A DNA stretch of 58,581 nt from NCBI RefSeq assembly GCF_023283535.1, contig NZ_JAKILT010000033.1, positions 1 through 58,581 on the forward strand. The letters run 5' to 3'. Shown here one piece after another: positions 8,710 to 17,200 of this stretch (position 1 is the first letter of the stretch; every line of letters starts with the position of its first letter). The notes beneath the pieces are model-generated. The model searched no databases. It worked only from the letters and a program-made list of their open reading frames with translations, and had not been told where the DNA came from. A program made the translations under genes and the position numbers. This DNA is from Shewanella sairae (GTDB taxonomy: Bacteria > Pseudomonadota > Gammaproteobacteria > Enterobacterales > Shewanellaceae).

Positions 8710-10866
8710 ATGAAAATATCCACAAAGAAGACATTACGCTGCTCCCCGTTAATTTTAAGCGTGCTGATCTCAGCGAATGTGAGCGCCTCTAATCCTTTTA
8801 GTGCATGTCCCACAGAAGCCTTTGTCATCCAGAAACAATCCAACACACCAAAAAGCTATGGTGTTAGCTTAGCAACAGGTAGCTATGTGGTGCTCTCTAA
8901 TGATATGGGGACAGGCAACGGCTACAACGGTGTGGGGTTTAACTACCATGACAACTATCTCTACGGTTGGGATTACGCCTCAGGCTCACTAGGACGTACA
9001 GGTGACGATTATCAGATTGTGGCTCTTACCGTAAACAAAGACTCATCAGCCGCCTCTGCCGGTAACTTTTATGTGGGTGATGTCGCCATTAGTGAGAATG
9101 TTTGGTACGGCTACCGTAAAGGTAAAGGTTTATTCAAAATCCCATTGGATAACCCCAGTAGCTACAACATGACAATAGTCGCTGGCAGTAAAGCTAACGC
9201 CACCTATAACATTACTGACCTAGCCTTTCACCCCACAGACGGCTATATATATAGCATTAGTAATGGCTCAAAAGGTAAACTGCTTCGTATCGATCCCGCC
9301 ACAGCAGAAGCGACCAACTTAGGTACGGTTATCACATCAACTTCAGGTAACTTTATCTTCGGTGCACAGTTCTTTGATCCAGACGGTAATCTTTACGTCA
9401 GCAACAACAGTAACGGTAATATCTACAAAGTTAACGTCAATTCAGCCTCTCCTAGCGCGGTGTTGTTTGCTTATGGTCCATCCTCTTCCAGTAATGACGG
9501 TGCACGCTGTGCATTAGCCGAGGTTGTTGTTGGCAACACAGTCGATTTTGGTGATGCACCAGACAGCTACGGCACCTTGCTAGCCTCTAACGGTGCTCGC
9601 CATACCATAAGTAATAGTTTATATCTTGGTAGCAGCGTCGATAATGAATCAGACGGTTATGCCTCTCCTCTATCTGATGATGCTAGCGATAATGCTGATG
9701 ATGAAGACGGGATCTCAATGCCAACCGGATTTGAGCTCGGTGAAAGTGCTGTTTTACTGGTTGATGCAACTGGTGGCGACGGCTTCCTCAATGCATGGTT
9801 TGATTGGGATCAAAGTGGCACCTTTGACTTAGAAGAACAAATTATACTCGGTGAACGTATTGATGACGGTCAAAACACCCTGACGATTGACGTACCAAGC
9901 TGGGCAAAACCGGGGCCTACTTGGGCACGTTTTCGTTTAAGTACCCAGCGTGACATCACTCCTACAGGTGGTATCGGTGATGGTGAGGTCGAAGATTATC
10001 CAGTAACCCTTACCGAAACAGGCGTCACCATTAACTACTACCCTTCCTCTTCAACCTACACCACGCTGGCCTATGAGGATCTCTACCCCGACCAAGGTGA
10101 CTTTGATATGAACGATGTGGTAGTTCAGTTACGCATCATCGAGTATGTCAAAAATAACAAGGTCAGACGTATTGGATTTGAAGCTCAGCTCGCCGCTATG
10201 GGCGCGGCATACCACAACGGATTTGCCGTGCATTTACCGGGGGTGGGTCGAGGAAAAATTAAAGAATCTTTAATCAGCTGGTCTATTGATAACATTGCTC
10301 AAACGAGCTCACCGTTAGAAACAGGACAAACCAACGCAGTATTTGTATTTACCCAAGATTTGTCTGACTACGTCACCCTAGAGCAAGGCTGTGAGTACCT
10401 GCGTACAGAAACCGGTTGTGAAACCGCGTTTAGAACCACTTGGTCATTTGATATTCCTTTTGACACTCCAGTTGACGAAAGCAGCGTTCCCGCTTTCCCC
10501 TATGATCCATTTATCTTCGCAACCCCGAACACCGACCATGGCTTAGCGGCTAAAAACGTTGTTGGTGCTAATCCCGGCCGTCAGTTAGAGATCCATTTAA
10601 AGAACCAAGCACCTACTGACAAGTTCTCAACCAACTACTTTGGCGCTCGTGACGACGCCTCAAACCCTGGTGCATCGCAATACTTCCAAGATAGTAACGG
10701 TATGGCATGGGCAATTGAGATCCCTGTTGATTGGAAACACCCTAAAGAGAAAGAGCGTTTAGACAATGCCTACACTGAGTTTGTTGACTTTGCTGCCGAT
10801 AGCACAGGTAACACCAACCCTACTTGGTATGAAAATGCCGACAACTCACTCATTTTCAATAACTAA
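8710..10866 (+). CDS. LruC-domain surface/secreted protein
   Basis: A 718-residue exported protein with a signal peptide (MKISTKKTLR..., cleavage near NVSAS). Residues about 30-270 form a repeat-rich region that reads like a propeller (DNYLYGWDYASGSLGR, LFKIPL, GYIYSISNGSKGKLLRID, GNLYVSNNSNGNIYKV). A linker follows, then a GEVEDY-type module (DAPDSYGTL...GFLNAWFDWD...GEVEDYPVTL, about 275-435). The C-terminal third is a LruC domain (YYPSSSTYTTLAYEDLYPDQGDFDMNDVV and its Asp-rich, probably calcium-binding, surroundings). LruC-domain proteins are exported; molecular role is unknown. A lipoprotein gene follows after 13 bases, and a sigma-54-like promoter precedes. Confidence 0.85.
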   Translation: MKISTKKTLRCSPLILSVLISANVSASNPFSACPTEAFVIQKQSNTPKSYGVSLATGSYVVLSNDMGTGNGYNGVGFNYHDNYLYGWDYASGSLGRTGDDYQIVALTVNKDSSAASAGNFYVGDVAISENVWYGYRKGKGLFKIPLDNPSSYNMTIVAGSKANATYNITDLAFHPTDGYIYSISNGSKGKLLRIDPATAEATNLGTVITSTSGNFIFGAQFFDPDGNLYVSNNSNGNIYKVNVNSASPSAVLFAYGPSSSSNDGARCALAEVVVGNTVDFGDAPDSYGTLLASNGARHTISNSLYLGSSVDNESDGYASPLSDDASDNADDEDGISMPTGFELGESAVLLVDATGGDGFLNAWFDWDQSGTFDLEEQIILGERIDDGQNTLTIDVPSWAKPGPTWARFRLSTQRDITPTGGIGDGEVEDYPVTLTETGVTINYYPSSSTYTTLAYEDLYPDQGDFDMNDVVVQLRIIEYVKNNKVRRIGFEAQLAAMGAAYHNGFAVHLPGVGRGKIKESLISWSIDNIAQTSSPLETGQTNAVFVFTQDLSDYVTLEQGCEYLRTETGCETAFRTTWSFDIPFDTPVDESSVPAFPYDPFIFATPNTDHGLAAKNVVGANPGRQLEIHLKNQAPTDKFSTNYFGARDDASNPGASQYFQDSNGMAWAIEIPVDWKHPKEKERLDNAYTEFVDFAADSTGNTNPTWYENADNSLIFNN

Positions 10867-10879
10867 AATGGAGCATGCC

Positions 10880-11389
10880 ATGAATATTCAATTTAACACT
10901 TTGCTTAATCGCCCAACTGGCTTGATGGTATGTTTCACATTGCTTTTGACCGCATGTGGCGGTGGAGGAGATGACAGCGGAGCTGCAACACCAGCGCCGG
11001 TAGCAACGACACCCGCTCCAGCAACGACTACGCCAGATCCGGATCCTGCACCCACTCCTACATCACTAGATGATTTAATAGTTGATGCGGATAACAAGCT
11101 GCAATCGGCCTACACATTAACCGTCGATATTGATAAAGGTAATAGTAACCGCGGTTACTTCTCGCTTTGTGATGACTACCAAGCCAATGGTGGAGGTTAC
11201 AAGGTTAACTTCAACTCTTGTTTATTTAGAGGCCCTTTGACCAAGGGGAAATTATCTAAAGATATCAAGGTCGCTAACCATGAAAGCCAGCTGATTGCCG
11301 TCATTTGGTTTTATGATGGTCAAGCGCCACAATTTGTAGAATGGAGCTACTTACAAGGCGAAGATTCACAAGTACTCACTATGAATTAA
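10880..11389 (+). CDS. Lipoprotein co-transcribed with the LruC protein
   Basis: Start taken at the ATG preceded by GGAG (spacing 6); a longer in-frame version overlaps the LruC gene and lacks support. The 169-residue product has a lipobox LLLTAC followed by GGGGDDSG, then a Pro/Ala/Thr-rich tether (about residues 38-65) and a small C-terminal domain with two Cys (LCDDYQ, NSCLF) that could form a disulfide. The close spacing suggests it works with the LruC protein at the cell surface. No family recognised. Confidence 0.8.
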   Translation: MNIQFNTLLNRPTGLMVCFTLLLTACGGGGDDSGAATPAPVATTPAPATTTPDPDPAPTPTSLDDLIVDADNKLQSAYTLTVDIDKGNSNRGYFSLCDDYQANGGGYKVNFNSCLFRGPLTKGKLSKDIKVANHESQLIAVIWFYDGQAPQFVEWSYLQGEDSQVLTMN

Positions 11390-11413
11390 CCTTCAATTCA
11401 AATACTAGAGCTT

Positions 11414-11449
11414 GCTGCGATTCACTCTCCACTGGGTCGCAGCCTTTTT
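11414..11449 (+). terminator. Terminator of the LruC-lipoprotein operon
   Basis: Stem GCTGCGA/TCGCAGC with a 16-base loop, then CTTTTT, 25 bases after the lipoprotein stop. Confidence 0.75.
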
Positions 11450-11606
11450 ATGCGGAAAAATAAAAAACAAACCCAACACATCACTGCTATTTACTTGTTA
11501 TCGCTTACCTGCAAACCACTTACTGAGATTGATTTAATTGCTACAGTAAACTTTTCTAGTTACTGCAACGTAAACAATAAAACGCCATTACAATGATAGG
11601 CAAACA

Positions 11607-12278
11607 ATGCTAAAAACAATCAGAGATTTAAGGCTTGCAACTACAGAAAGTTTACCAAGTAAAAACAACAATAAAGTGCTTAAACTTTTCTTTTTCAGCA
11701 CCACGTATACTCTAATCATAACCCTAACGATGGGCTTAACTTTAGGCTTAACTATGACCGCAAGTTTCCAAGCTAACGCAGCAGAACAAACAATTAACTT
11801 CGATGTCACCACACCAACCATATGGCGCACAGTTAACGATACTGTAATGGGCGGGATCTCGCAAAGCACAGTTACAACGGATCCCACCAGCGCAACCTTT
11901 TCTGGCGAGTTGTCATTAGAGCGAAACGGCGGGTTTGCATCAACCAGAACGCAATTAACCGTAACAGTGCCAGCCACTCACAATTTAATACGTATTGCAG
12001 TTAAAGGCGATGGCAGACAATATCAACTCAGGTTAAGAACAGATGAGCAATGGGACGCTTATGCTTACTCCAAGGTTTTTAATACCAAGCAAGGTCAATG
12101 GTTGCAGTTAACCTTTAAAGCACAAGACTTTACCCCAGTATATCGAGGCCGTGAGGTAGACGCGCCAGCGCTTAAATTGAGTCAGGTTAAGCAAATTGGT
12201 TTTCTACTGGCTGATAAGCAACCTGGGGCATTTTCACTCACGTTTAAAGATATTAGTTTCAATAGGGCTGAAGAATAA
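11607..12278 (+). CDS. CIA30-family (complex I intermediate-associated protein 30-like) protein, exported
   Basis: A 223-residue protein with a long N-region and hydrophobic segment (about residues 28-52) ending ANAAEQT, so exported or membrane-anchored. The rest matches the CIA30 beta-sandwich: WRTVNDTVMGGISQS near residues 72-86, SGELSLERNGGFASTR, GDGRQYQLRLRTD, and KQIGFLLADKQPGAFSLTFKDISF. In eukaryotes CIA30 assists complex I assembly; bacterial homologues are uncharacterised and resemble carbohydrate-binding folds. AGG about 8 bases upstream supports the ATG. Confidence 0.82.
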   Translation: MLKTIRDLRLATTESLPSKNNNKVLKLFFFSTTYTLIITLTMGLTLGLTMTASFQANAAEQTINFDVTTPTIWRTVNDTVMGGISQSTVTTDPTSATFSGELSLERNGGFASTRTQLTVTVPATHNLIRIAVKGDGRQYQLRLRTDEQWDAYAYSKVFNTKQGQWLQLTFKAQDFTPVYRGREVDAPALKLSQVKQIGFLLADKQPGAFSLTFKDISFNRAEE

Positions 12279-12359
12279 CAATACAAGTAGCAGCTTTGAC
12301 TGCATAGCCTCTTTAATCATAAGCAGCTTAGTAAAAAACGCTTTATAAAGGATGATCCA

Positions 12360-12995
12360 TTGAGCATAACCATTAATAGCCATGTCGATTTTAATCAAAT
12401 CAAAGGAGTGATCTTTGATTTAGACGGCACACTAGCAAATTCAAACCCCAATTTTGAAGGGTTAAGAGCTGAGCTAGGCATCAAGCCCGGGACCGACATA
12501 TTAAGCTACGTTAATTCCATCACAGAGCCCACTCAGGCAGAGCAAACCCATGCCATAATCAAGCACTATGAGCTTGAAAGCTCACACGGCGCTACCTGGA
12601 TCGCTGGTGCGCAACAACTGATGGCGTTTTTAACCAGCTTACATATACCGCAGGCGATTCTAACCCGTAACATGCCAGAAGCCGCCCACATCACACTAGC
12701 CAATCTCAACTTAACCGTCGGCACCGATTTCGACCCGTTGTTGACTCGATTTGACGCCAAAGCCAAACCTCATCCAGAGGGCGTTAAACGTATTTGTGAG
12801 CAGTGGCAAATAAAGCCTGCCAATATTTTATTTATTGGTGATTACCTGTTTGATCTGCAAACGGCCCACAACGCAGGGACAAAAAGTATCTTGTACACAC
12901 CAAGTGTGATCCCAGATTACGCCGACCAAGCCGATATTGTATGCCAATGCTACTTAGCGCTTATCGACTATTTGCGTGCTCAGCTACAAACATAA
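12360..12995 (+). CDS. HAD-superfamily hydrolase (phosphoglycolate-phosphatase-like)
   Basis: A 211-residue HAD protein with all four motifs: nucleophile DLDGTLANS near residue 21, AILTRN near 99, the lysine in AKPHPEG near 138, and FIGDYLFDLQTAHNAG near 158. A helical cap of about 60 residues lies between motifs I and II (subfamily C1). Such enzymes dephosphorylate small sugar phosphates or nucleotides; the substrate cannot be read. The start is TTG with AAAGGA upstream, separated from the CIA30 gene by about 80 bases. Confidence 0.88.
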   Translation: MSITINSHVDFNQIKGVIFDLDGTLANSNPNFEGLRAELGIKPGTDILSYVNSITEPTQAEQTHAIIKHYELESSHGATWIAGAQQLMAFLTSLHIPQAILTRNMPEAAHITLANLNLTVGTDFDPLLTRFDAKAKPHPEGVKRICEQWQIKPANILFIGDYLFDLQTAHNAGTKSILYTPSVIPDYADQADIVCQCYLALIDYLRAQLQT

Positions 12996-13104
12996 AAACT
13001 AAACAGCTATTGTGAGATTGAGCACAAGTTCAGCACCATTTATTCAGCAAACCTAGCAAGGCAACTAAGGAGTTGCTAAATTACCGACAAAGTTTGTTTT
13101 GGGG

Positions 13105-13400
13105 TGCCCAGCACGCTCAACTAACGCCCTTATTAACGATAACCTTAGAAAATGGAGAATTTGATGATTGTAGTAAACCCTAACTGGGCAGCTGCAGCAC
13201 GTTAAGTACCCGCTCTTGTCAAAACAAGAGTCTGTATTACGCATTGTTATCATGCAGGTCACGCGAGCGGGTATGAAATTTATCATGCCAACCTAATCTG
13301 CTGACTTTTTAACGCGCTTTGCCCGGTAACTATATCTAAGTACCGGGGTCTTATCGAAACAAGTCCCCCAGAATCAATATTCAGGCGCTTTGCGCTGGGG
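13105..13400 (+). promoter_or_regulatory. Structured leader of the rsgA paralogue with mutually exclusive helices (putative translational attenuator)
   Basis: Complementary segments seen directly: TGCCCAG 13105-13111 with CTGGGCA 13184-13190, enclosing the start of a short ORF; TACCCGCTC 13207-13215 with GAGCGGGTA 13265-13273; a nested hairpin CTCTTGT/ACAAGAG 13213-13230 sharing CTC with the previous arm; CCCGGTA 13322-13328 with TACCGGG 13341-13347; GGGG 13345-13348 with CCCC 13365-13368; CCCCAG 13366-13371 with CTGGGG 13395-13400. The last helix buries the GGGG that would serve as rsgA ribosome binding site. The final four segments form a 1:2, 2:3, 3:4 chain, as in erm-type attenuators. Regulation is inferred; the trigger is unknown. 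Confidence 0.55.
13164..13205 (+). CDS. Short leader ORF upstream of the rsgA paralogue
   Basis: A 13-codon ORF encoding MIVVNPNWAAAAR, preceded by GGAG with 6-base spacing, the best ribosome binding site in the region. The stop is one base before a 9-bp inverted-repeat arm, so a ribosome held on the last codons would cover that arm. The Asn-Pro-Asn-Trp then four Ala then Arg sequence could be an arrest motif or a run of sensor codons, but I know no matching leader peptide. An in-frame ATG four codons upstream overlaps the Shine-Dalgarno and is less likely. Confidence 0.55.
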   Translation: MIVVNPNWAAAAR

Positions 13401-13405
13401 TTTAT

Positions 13406-14536
13406 ATGACCAAATCAAATCGTTTCAATCATTTAAAATCAAGTACTTTTGCTAAAACAAGCACAGCAAATACGCTAACAACTCAATCGCCAACAGAGGC
13501 GCCCCTAAGAAGTTTAAAGCAACTAGGCTGGAATGGCTTTTTTCAGCAGCAGCTTATCACTGAGTCAGTAGATTACGCCTGCATCGCACGAGTGAGTGCC
13601 CATCATCGTAGTCAATATCAGCTATTAACTGAAAGCGGCGAGTTAAGCTTAGCTATCCATCAAAATATGCCTGAAATGACGGTAGGCGACTGGCTACTAC
13701 TCGATAAGCAGCATCAGTTTGTGTCCTTACTTGAGCGTCATTCACTGTTTAGTCGCAAAGCAGCGGGTTCCAAGGTGGAACAGCAACTGATAGCCGCTAA
13801 CCTAGATTGGGTCTTTATTGTTTCATCGCTCAATGACGACTTTAATATCAATCGCATCGAGCGTTACTTAGCACTGGTCAATGAAGCCAAAGTCACCCCT
13901 GTCATCGTGCTAACCAAAGTCGATTTATGTGCCGACCTAACGCCTTATATCGAAGCGCTACGCGAACTGGACGCTGGTTTGTTAATCGAAACCGTTAATG
14001 GTTTAGATAAGCAAAGCACTCAGGCGCTGAGCCACTATTGCAGTGAAGGTAAAACGGTCGCCTTTATTGGCTCATCGGGTGTGGGCAAATCGACCTTAGT
14101 TAACGCCATGTTAGGTGAGTCGAATCAAGTTACATCGGCCATTCGTGAAGATGACAGCAAGGGCAGACACACAACCACCAGCCGTTCACTGCATTTAACC
14201 CATAGTGGGGGTTTACTACTCGACACGCCGGGTATGCGCGAATTACAACTTGCTGATTGTGAGGACGGGTTAAACGAAACCTTTGCCGATGTGGTTGAAT
14301 ATGCAAAACAATGCCGCTTTGCTGACTGCCAACACGAGCTAGAGCCGGGCTGCGCGGTGCAAGCAGCAATTGCAAATGGCCAATTAAGCGAGCGACGCCT
14401 ACACAGTTTTCAAAAGTTAATGCGAGAGCAAGCCTTAAATGGCGCAAGCATTGCTGAAAAACGTGCTAAAGATAAGAGCTTAAGTAAGATGTATAAGCGG
14501 GTTCAAGGAAATGCACGAGCCAATAAACGCGGCTAG
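13406..14536 (+). CDS. rsgA: RsgA/YjeQ-type circularly permuted ribosome-maturation GTPase (probable paralogue)
   Basis: A 376-residue protein with the RsgA layout: N-terminal OB-fold (about residues 55-115), then permuted GTPase motifs G4 TKVD at 170-173, G1 GSSGVGKST at 222-230 and G3 DTPG at 273-276, and a zinc-binding knuckle with Cys303, Cys308, His310 and Cys316. RsgA tests the decoding centre of the maturing 30S subunit. The canonical rsgA usually sits near orn and psd; that context is absent, so this is probably a second copy. Its weak GGGG binding site can be hidden by a hairpin (see leader). A terminator follows. Confidence 0.88.
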   Translation: MTKSNRFNHLKSSTFAKTSTANTLTTQSPTEAPLRSLKQLGWNGFFQQQLITESVDYACIARVSAHHRSQYQLLTESGELSLAIHQNMPEMTVGDWLLLDKQHQFVSLLERHSLFSRKAAGSKVEQQLIAANLDWVFIVSSLNDDFNINRIERYLALVNEAKVTPVIVLTKVDLCADLTPYIEALRELDAGLLIETVNGLDKQSTQALSHYCSEGKTVAFIGSSGVGKSTLVNAMLGESNQVTSAIREDDSKGRHTTTSRSLHLTHSGGLLLDTPGMRELQLADCEDGLNETFADVVEYAKQCRFADCQHELEPGCAVQAAIANGQLSERRLHSFQKLMREQALNGASIAEKRAKDKSLSKMYKRVQGNARANKRG

Positions 14537-14597
14537 CTAACTCGGCTGGATAACTCTGCTAGTTAGCTAAGTCATCATTAACAAATAATGGCTATAT

Positions 14598-14623
14598 AAG
14601 GGTAGTCACCTGCCCTTTTTTTT
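14598..14623 (+). terminator. Terminator of the rsgA paralogue
   Basis: Stem AAGGGTAG/CTGCCCTT (one G-T pair) with a 4-base loop and a run of T. Confidence 0.75.
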
Positions 14624-14737
14624 ACAGCTAAGATCTGCTACAACTTGATAGGTATCCCTGCTGATATTTTGACTTAATCGATAATCCCCGCCTTTTTTCA
14701 CCAATCAAATCAATTTGCTAAAAAAATAAATTCATTT

Positions 14738-14757
14738 AAGCGTACACGCGTAAGCTT
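14738..14757. promoter_or_regulatory. FabR-like palindrome upstream of the acyl-CoA dehydrogenase gene
   Basis: AAGCGTACACGCGTAAGCTT matches its own reverse complement at 16 of 20 positions and contains AGCGTACA, the half-site I recall from enterobacterial FabR operators (AGCGTACA...TGT.CGCT). FabR represses unsaturated fatty-acid synthesis genes in E. coli. Assignment is by memory of the motif only. Confidence 0.35.
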
Positions 14758-14809
14758 ATGAAATTTTTACCCTAAAAGCGCAAAACTAAACACCGACCAA
14801 AACAAAATC

Positions 14810-14823
14810 CAAACAAGCGTTTA
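14810..14823. promoter_or_regulatory. PsrA-like site upstream of the acyl-CoA dehydrogenase gene
   Basis: CAAAC-AAGC-GTTTA fits the PsrA pattern (G/C)AAAC-N2-4-GTTT(G/C) except for the last base; a second GTTTG occurs at 14832-14836. PsrA is a TetR-type regulator reported to control fatty-acid degradation genes in Shewanella and Pseudomonas. Confidence 0.4.
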
Positions 14824-14904
14824 AATTTATCGTTTGAAAATTTGATCTATGACTCATTTTGTGACGTAATGTGAAGCATAACTTCTGGTCGGACGAGCAT
14901 TAAT

Positions 14905-17142
14905 ATGAGCATTAGAACTAAACTAAAAAAAGTACTGCCAAGCATTTCTACTACAGAGCAAGAGGCACTCGATGCCGGTGATGTGTGGTTAGAAGGTTCG
15001 ATTTACCAAGGTGTACCAGACTTTGCAGCCCTACGTGATATTCCGTTAGCAAGCCTATCAAGCGATGAGCAAGCCTTCCTAGATGGTCCCGTTGCCACCC
15101 TACTCGACATGGTCGATGACTTTGAAATTCAGCGCAGCAAGCATCTGCCTGACAACATTCTTAATTTCTTAAAAGAGCACAAGTTCTTCTCATTAATCAT
15201 TCCAAAATCTTTTGGTGGCCTTGAGTTCAGCCCTTATGCCAACTCAACCATTGTTGCCACAATCGCCGCTAAAAGCTCTGCCGTAGCAGTAACCGTAATG
15301 GTGCCAAACTCGCTTGGCCCCGGTGAGCTACTGATGCATTACGGTACCTCAGAGCAGCAAAACTACTGGCTACCGCGCCTTGCTAATGGTCAAGAGATCC
15401 CCTGTTTTGCACTCACCAGCCCAGAGGCAGGTTCAGATGCCGGCGGTATTCCAGACATTGGTACTGTCACTATGGGTGAATACCAAGGTGAGCAAGTATT
15501 AGGTTTAAGCGTAACTTGGGACAAGCGCTACATTACCCTAGCCCCGATTGCCAGCGTATTAGGTCTAGCCTTTAAAGTAGAAGATCCAAATGGCCTACTG
15601 GGCGGTAAAGAGCAACTTGGTATTACCTGTGCACTTATTCCGAAATCGCACCCAGGTGTGCAGCTCGGTAATCGCCACGATCCTATGGGGATCCGTTTTT
15701 ACAACGGTACTACCCGCGGCGAAAACGTATTTATCCCGATGGACTTTATCATTGGTGGTCAGAAGAACATCGGCCGTGGTTGGGCCATGCTAGTGGCTTG
15801 TCTTGGCGCCGGACGTGGTATTTCACTGCCAGCACTGGGCGTATCAGTCAGCCAAGCATCATTTAAATCATCAGCAGAATACGCTGCAGTGCGTGAGCAG
15901 TTTGGTTTATCTATTGGTAAGTTTGAAGGTATTCAAGAAAAGCTTGCCGATATTGCTGGTAAAACTTATCTGCAAGAAGCGATGCGCGTACTAACCACCG
16001 AAGGTTTAGGCCTTGGCTTAAAGCCATCAGTCGTCACCGCAATTGCTAAATACCATATGACAGAGCTTGGCCGCGATGTACTCGATTCAGCCATGGACAT
16101 TCAAGCCGGTAAAGCGATTCAATGTGGTCCGCAAAATACCTTAGCCTCAGGTTATGTGGCGCAGCCAATTGCGATCACCGTAGAGGGCGCCAACATTCTT
16201 ACCCGTAACTTGATGATTTTCGGTCAAGGTGTAATGCGTTGTCACCCATACTTGCAGTCTATGGTGGAGTCTATTCACTCAAACGAGAAAAGTGCCGACA
16301 AAGTCTTTAATGGCATTTTACGTAAAACGGTTGGTTACAGTGTGGGTAACAGCCTACGTGCCTTTAAGCTGGGTCTATTACCTTTTACTGCTTCAGCGGC
16401 ATCAACGCTTGCGGAAGTAAAACCATACGAGCAATCAGTACACAAGCTTGCTTCTAAGCTTGCAGTCTATGCCGACTTCTCGTTACTGGTACTGGGCGGC
16501 AAGTTAAAGCAAGCAGAGATGCTATCAGCCCGTCTAGGTGATGTAATGAGCTACTTATATGCTGCTATGGCGTCAATTCGCTACTACGAGCAAAAGCTAA
16601 CTGCTGCCGAGCGAAAAGAAGCTGCGCCCTACTTCCATTACGCGACTCGCTGGTCACTGTGCCAAGCTGAAAAAGCGTTACTAGACTTTTTAGATAACTT
16701 CCCGTCTTCAGCGACACGTAAGTTTATGCGCTTAATCACGGTGACTTACTCAGCCAAGATGCCAAAAATCAACGATGATCTAGTACGTGAGTTAGCAGAG
16801 CAAGCGCAGCTTAATACCGAGTTTAAGCAGCATCTAACTCATCTGGTTAAGCCAACTGCTGGCGATGGTAACGACATTAACGAGCAAGCTTACCTTGCTA
16901 AAATGGAGTGTTTACCGCTATTGGCAAAAGTCAAAAAAGCGATTCGTGCCAAGACATTTAAGCCAGGCGTTCGTTTTGCACTCACCTTAGATGCCGCACT
17001 TGAGGCAAAAGTCATTAGCGATACTGAGCATAAATTGCTGCAAGACTATAATCTTAAGCGTGAACGTGCCATCCGCGTCGATGAGTTCGATTTTGACCTA
17101 AACCTAATTAGCGACCGAGCAGAGCTTAAAATCGCTAACTAG
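14905..17142 (+). CDS. fadE: FadE-type acyl-CoA dehydrogenase
   Basis: A 745-residue protein with a central acyl-CoA dehydrogenase core (LIIPKSFGGLEFSPYANS near 96-113, the FAD/substrate segment CFALTSPEAGSDAG near 169-182, ITVEGANILTRNLMIFGQG near 428-446) and a long C-terminal region typical of FadE (DUF1974). FadE catalyses the first dehydrogenation of beta-oxidation. E. coli FadE is about 814 residues with a hydrophobic N-terminus; this one is shorter and starts with a soluble segment, so it may be one of several Shewanella FadE paralogues. Upstream FabR-like and PsrA-like palindromes agree with fatty-acid control. A strong terminator follows. Confidence 0.88.
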   Translation: MSIRTKLKKVLPSISTTEQEALDAGDVWLEGSIYQGVPDFAALRDIPLASLSSDEQAFLDGPVATLLDMVDDFEIQRSKHLPDNILNFLKEHKFFSLIIPKSFGGLEFSPYANSTIVATIAAKSSAVAVTVMVPNSLGPGELLMHYGTSEQQNYWLPRLANGQEIPCFALTSPEAGSDAGGIPDIGTVTMGEYQGEQVLGLSVTWDKRYITLAPIASVLGLAFKVEDPNGLLGGKEQLGITCALIPKSHPGVQLGNRHDPMGIRFYNGTTRGENVFIPMDFIIGGQKNIGRGWAMLVACLGAGRGISLPALGVSVSQASFKSSAEYAAVREQFGLSIGKFEGIQEKLADIAGKTYLQEAMRVLTTEGLGLGLKPSVVTAIAKYHMTELGRDVLDSAMDIQAGKAIQCGPQNTLASGYVAQPIAITVEGANILTRNLMIFGQGVMRCHPYLQSMVESIHSNEKSADKVFNGILRKTVGYSVGNSLRAFKLGLLPFTASAASTLAEVKPYEQSVHKLASKLAVYADFSLLVLGGKLKQAEMLSARLGDVMSYLYAAMASIRYYEQKLTAAERKEAAPYFHYATRWSLCQAEKALLDFLDNFPSSATRKFMRLITVTYSAKMPKINDDLVRELAEQAQLNTEFKQHLTHLVKPTAGDGNDINEQAYLAKMECLPLLAKVKKAIRAKTFKPGVRFALTLDAALEAKVISDTEHKLLQDYNLKRERAIRVDEFDFDLNLISDRAELKIAN

Positions 17143-17200
17143 TTGCGAACTTATAAATAAGAGCTAGATTAGAGTTCGATAACTGTCCATGAAGTAGCTA

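Noticed and set aside
10766..10879. Longer start for the lipoprotein after the LruC gene
   Set aside because: It would overlap the LruC gene by about 100 bases and bury the signal peptide; the ATG at 10880 has GGAG upstream.
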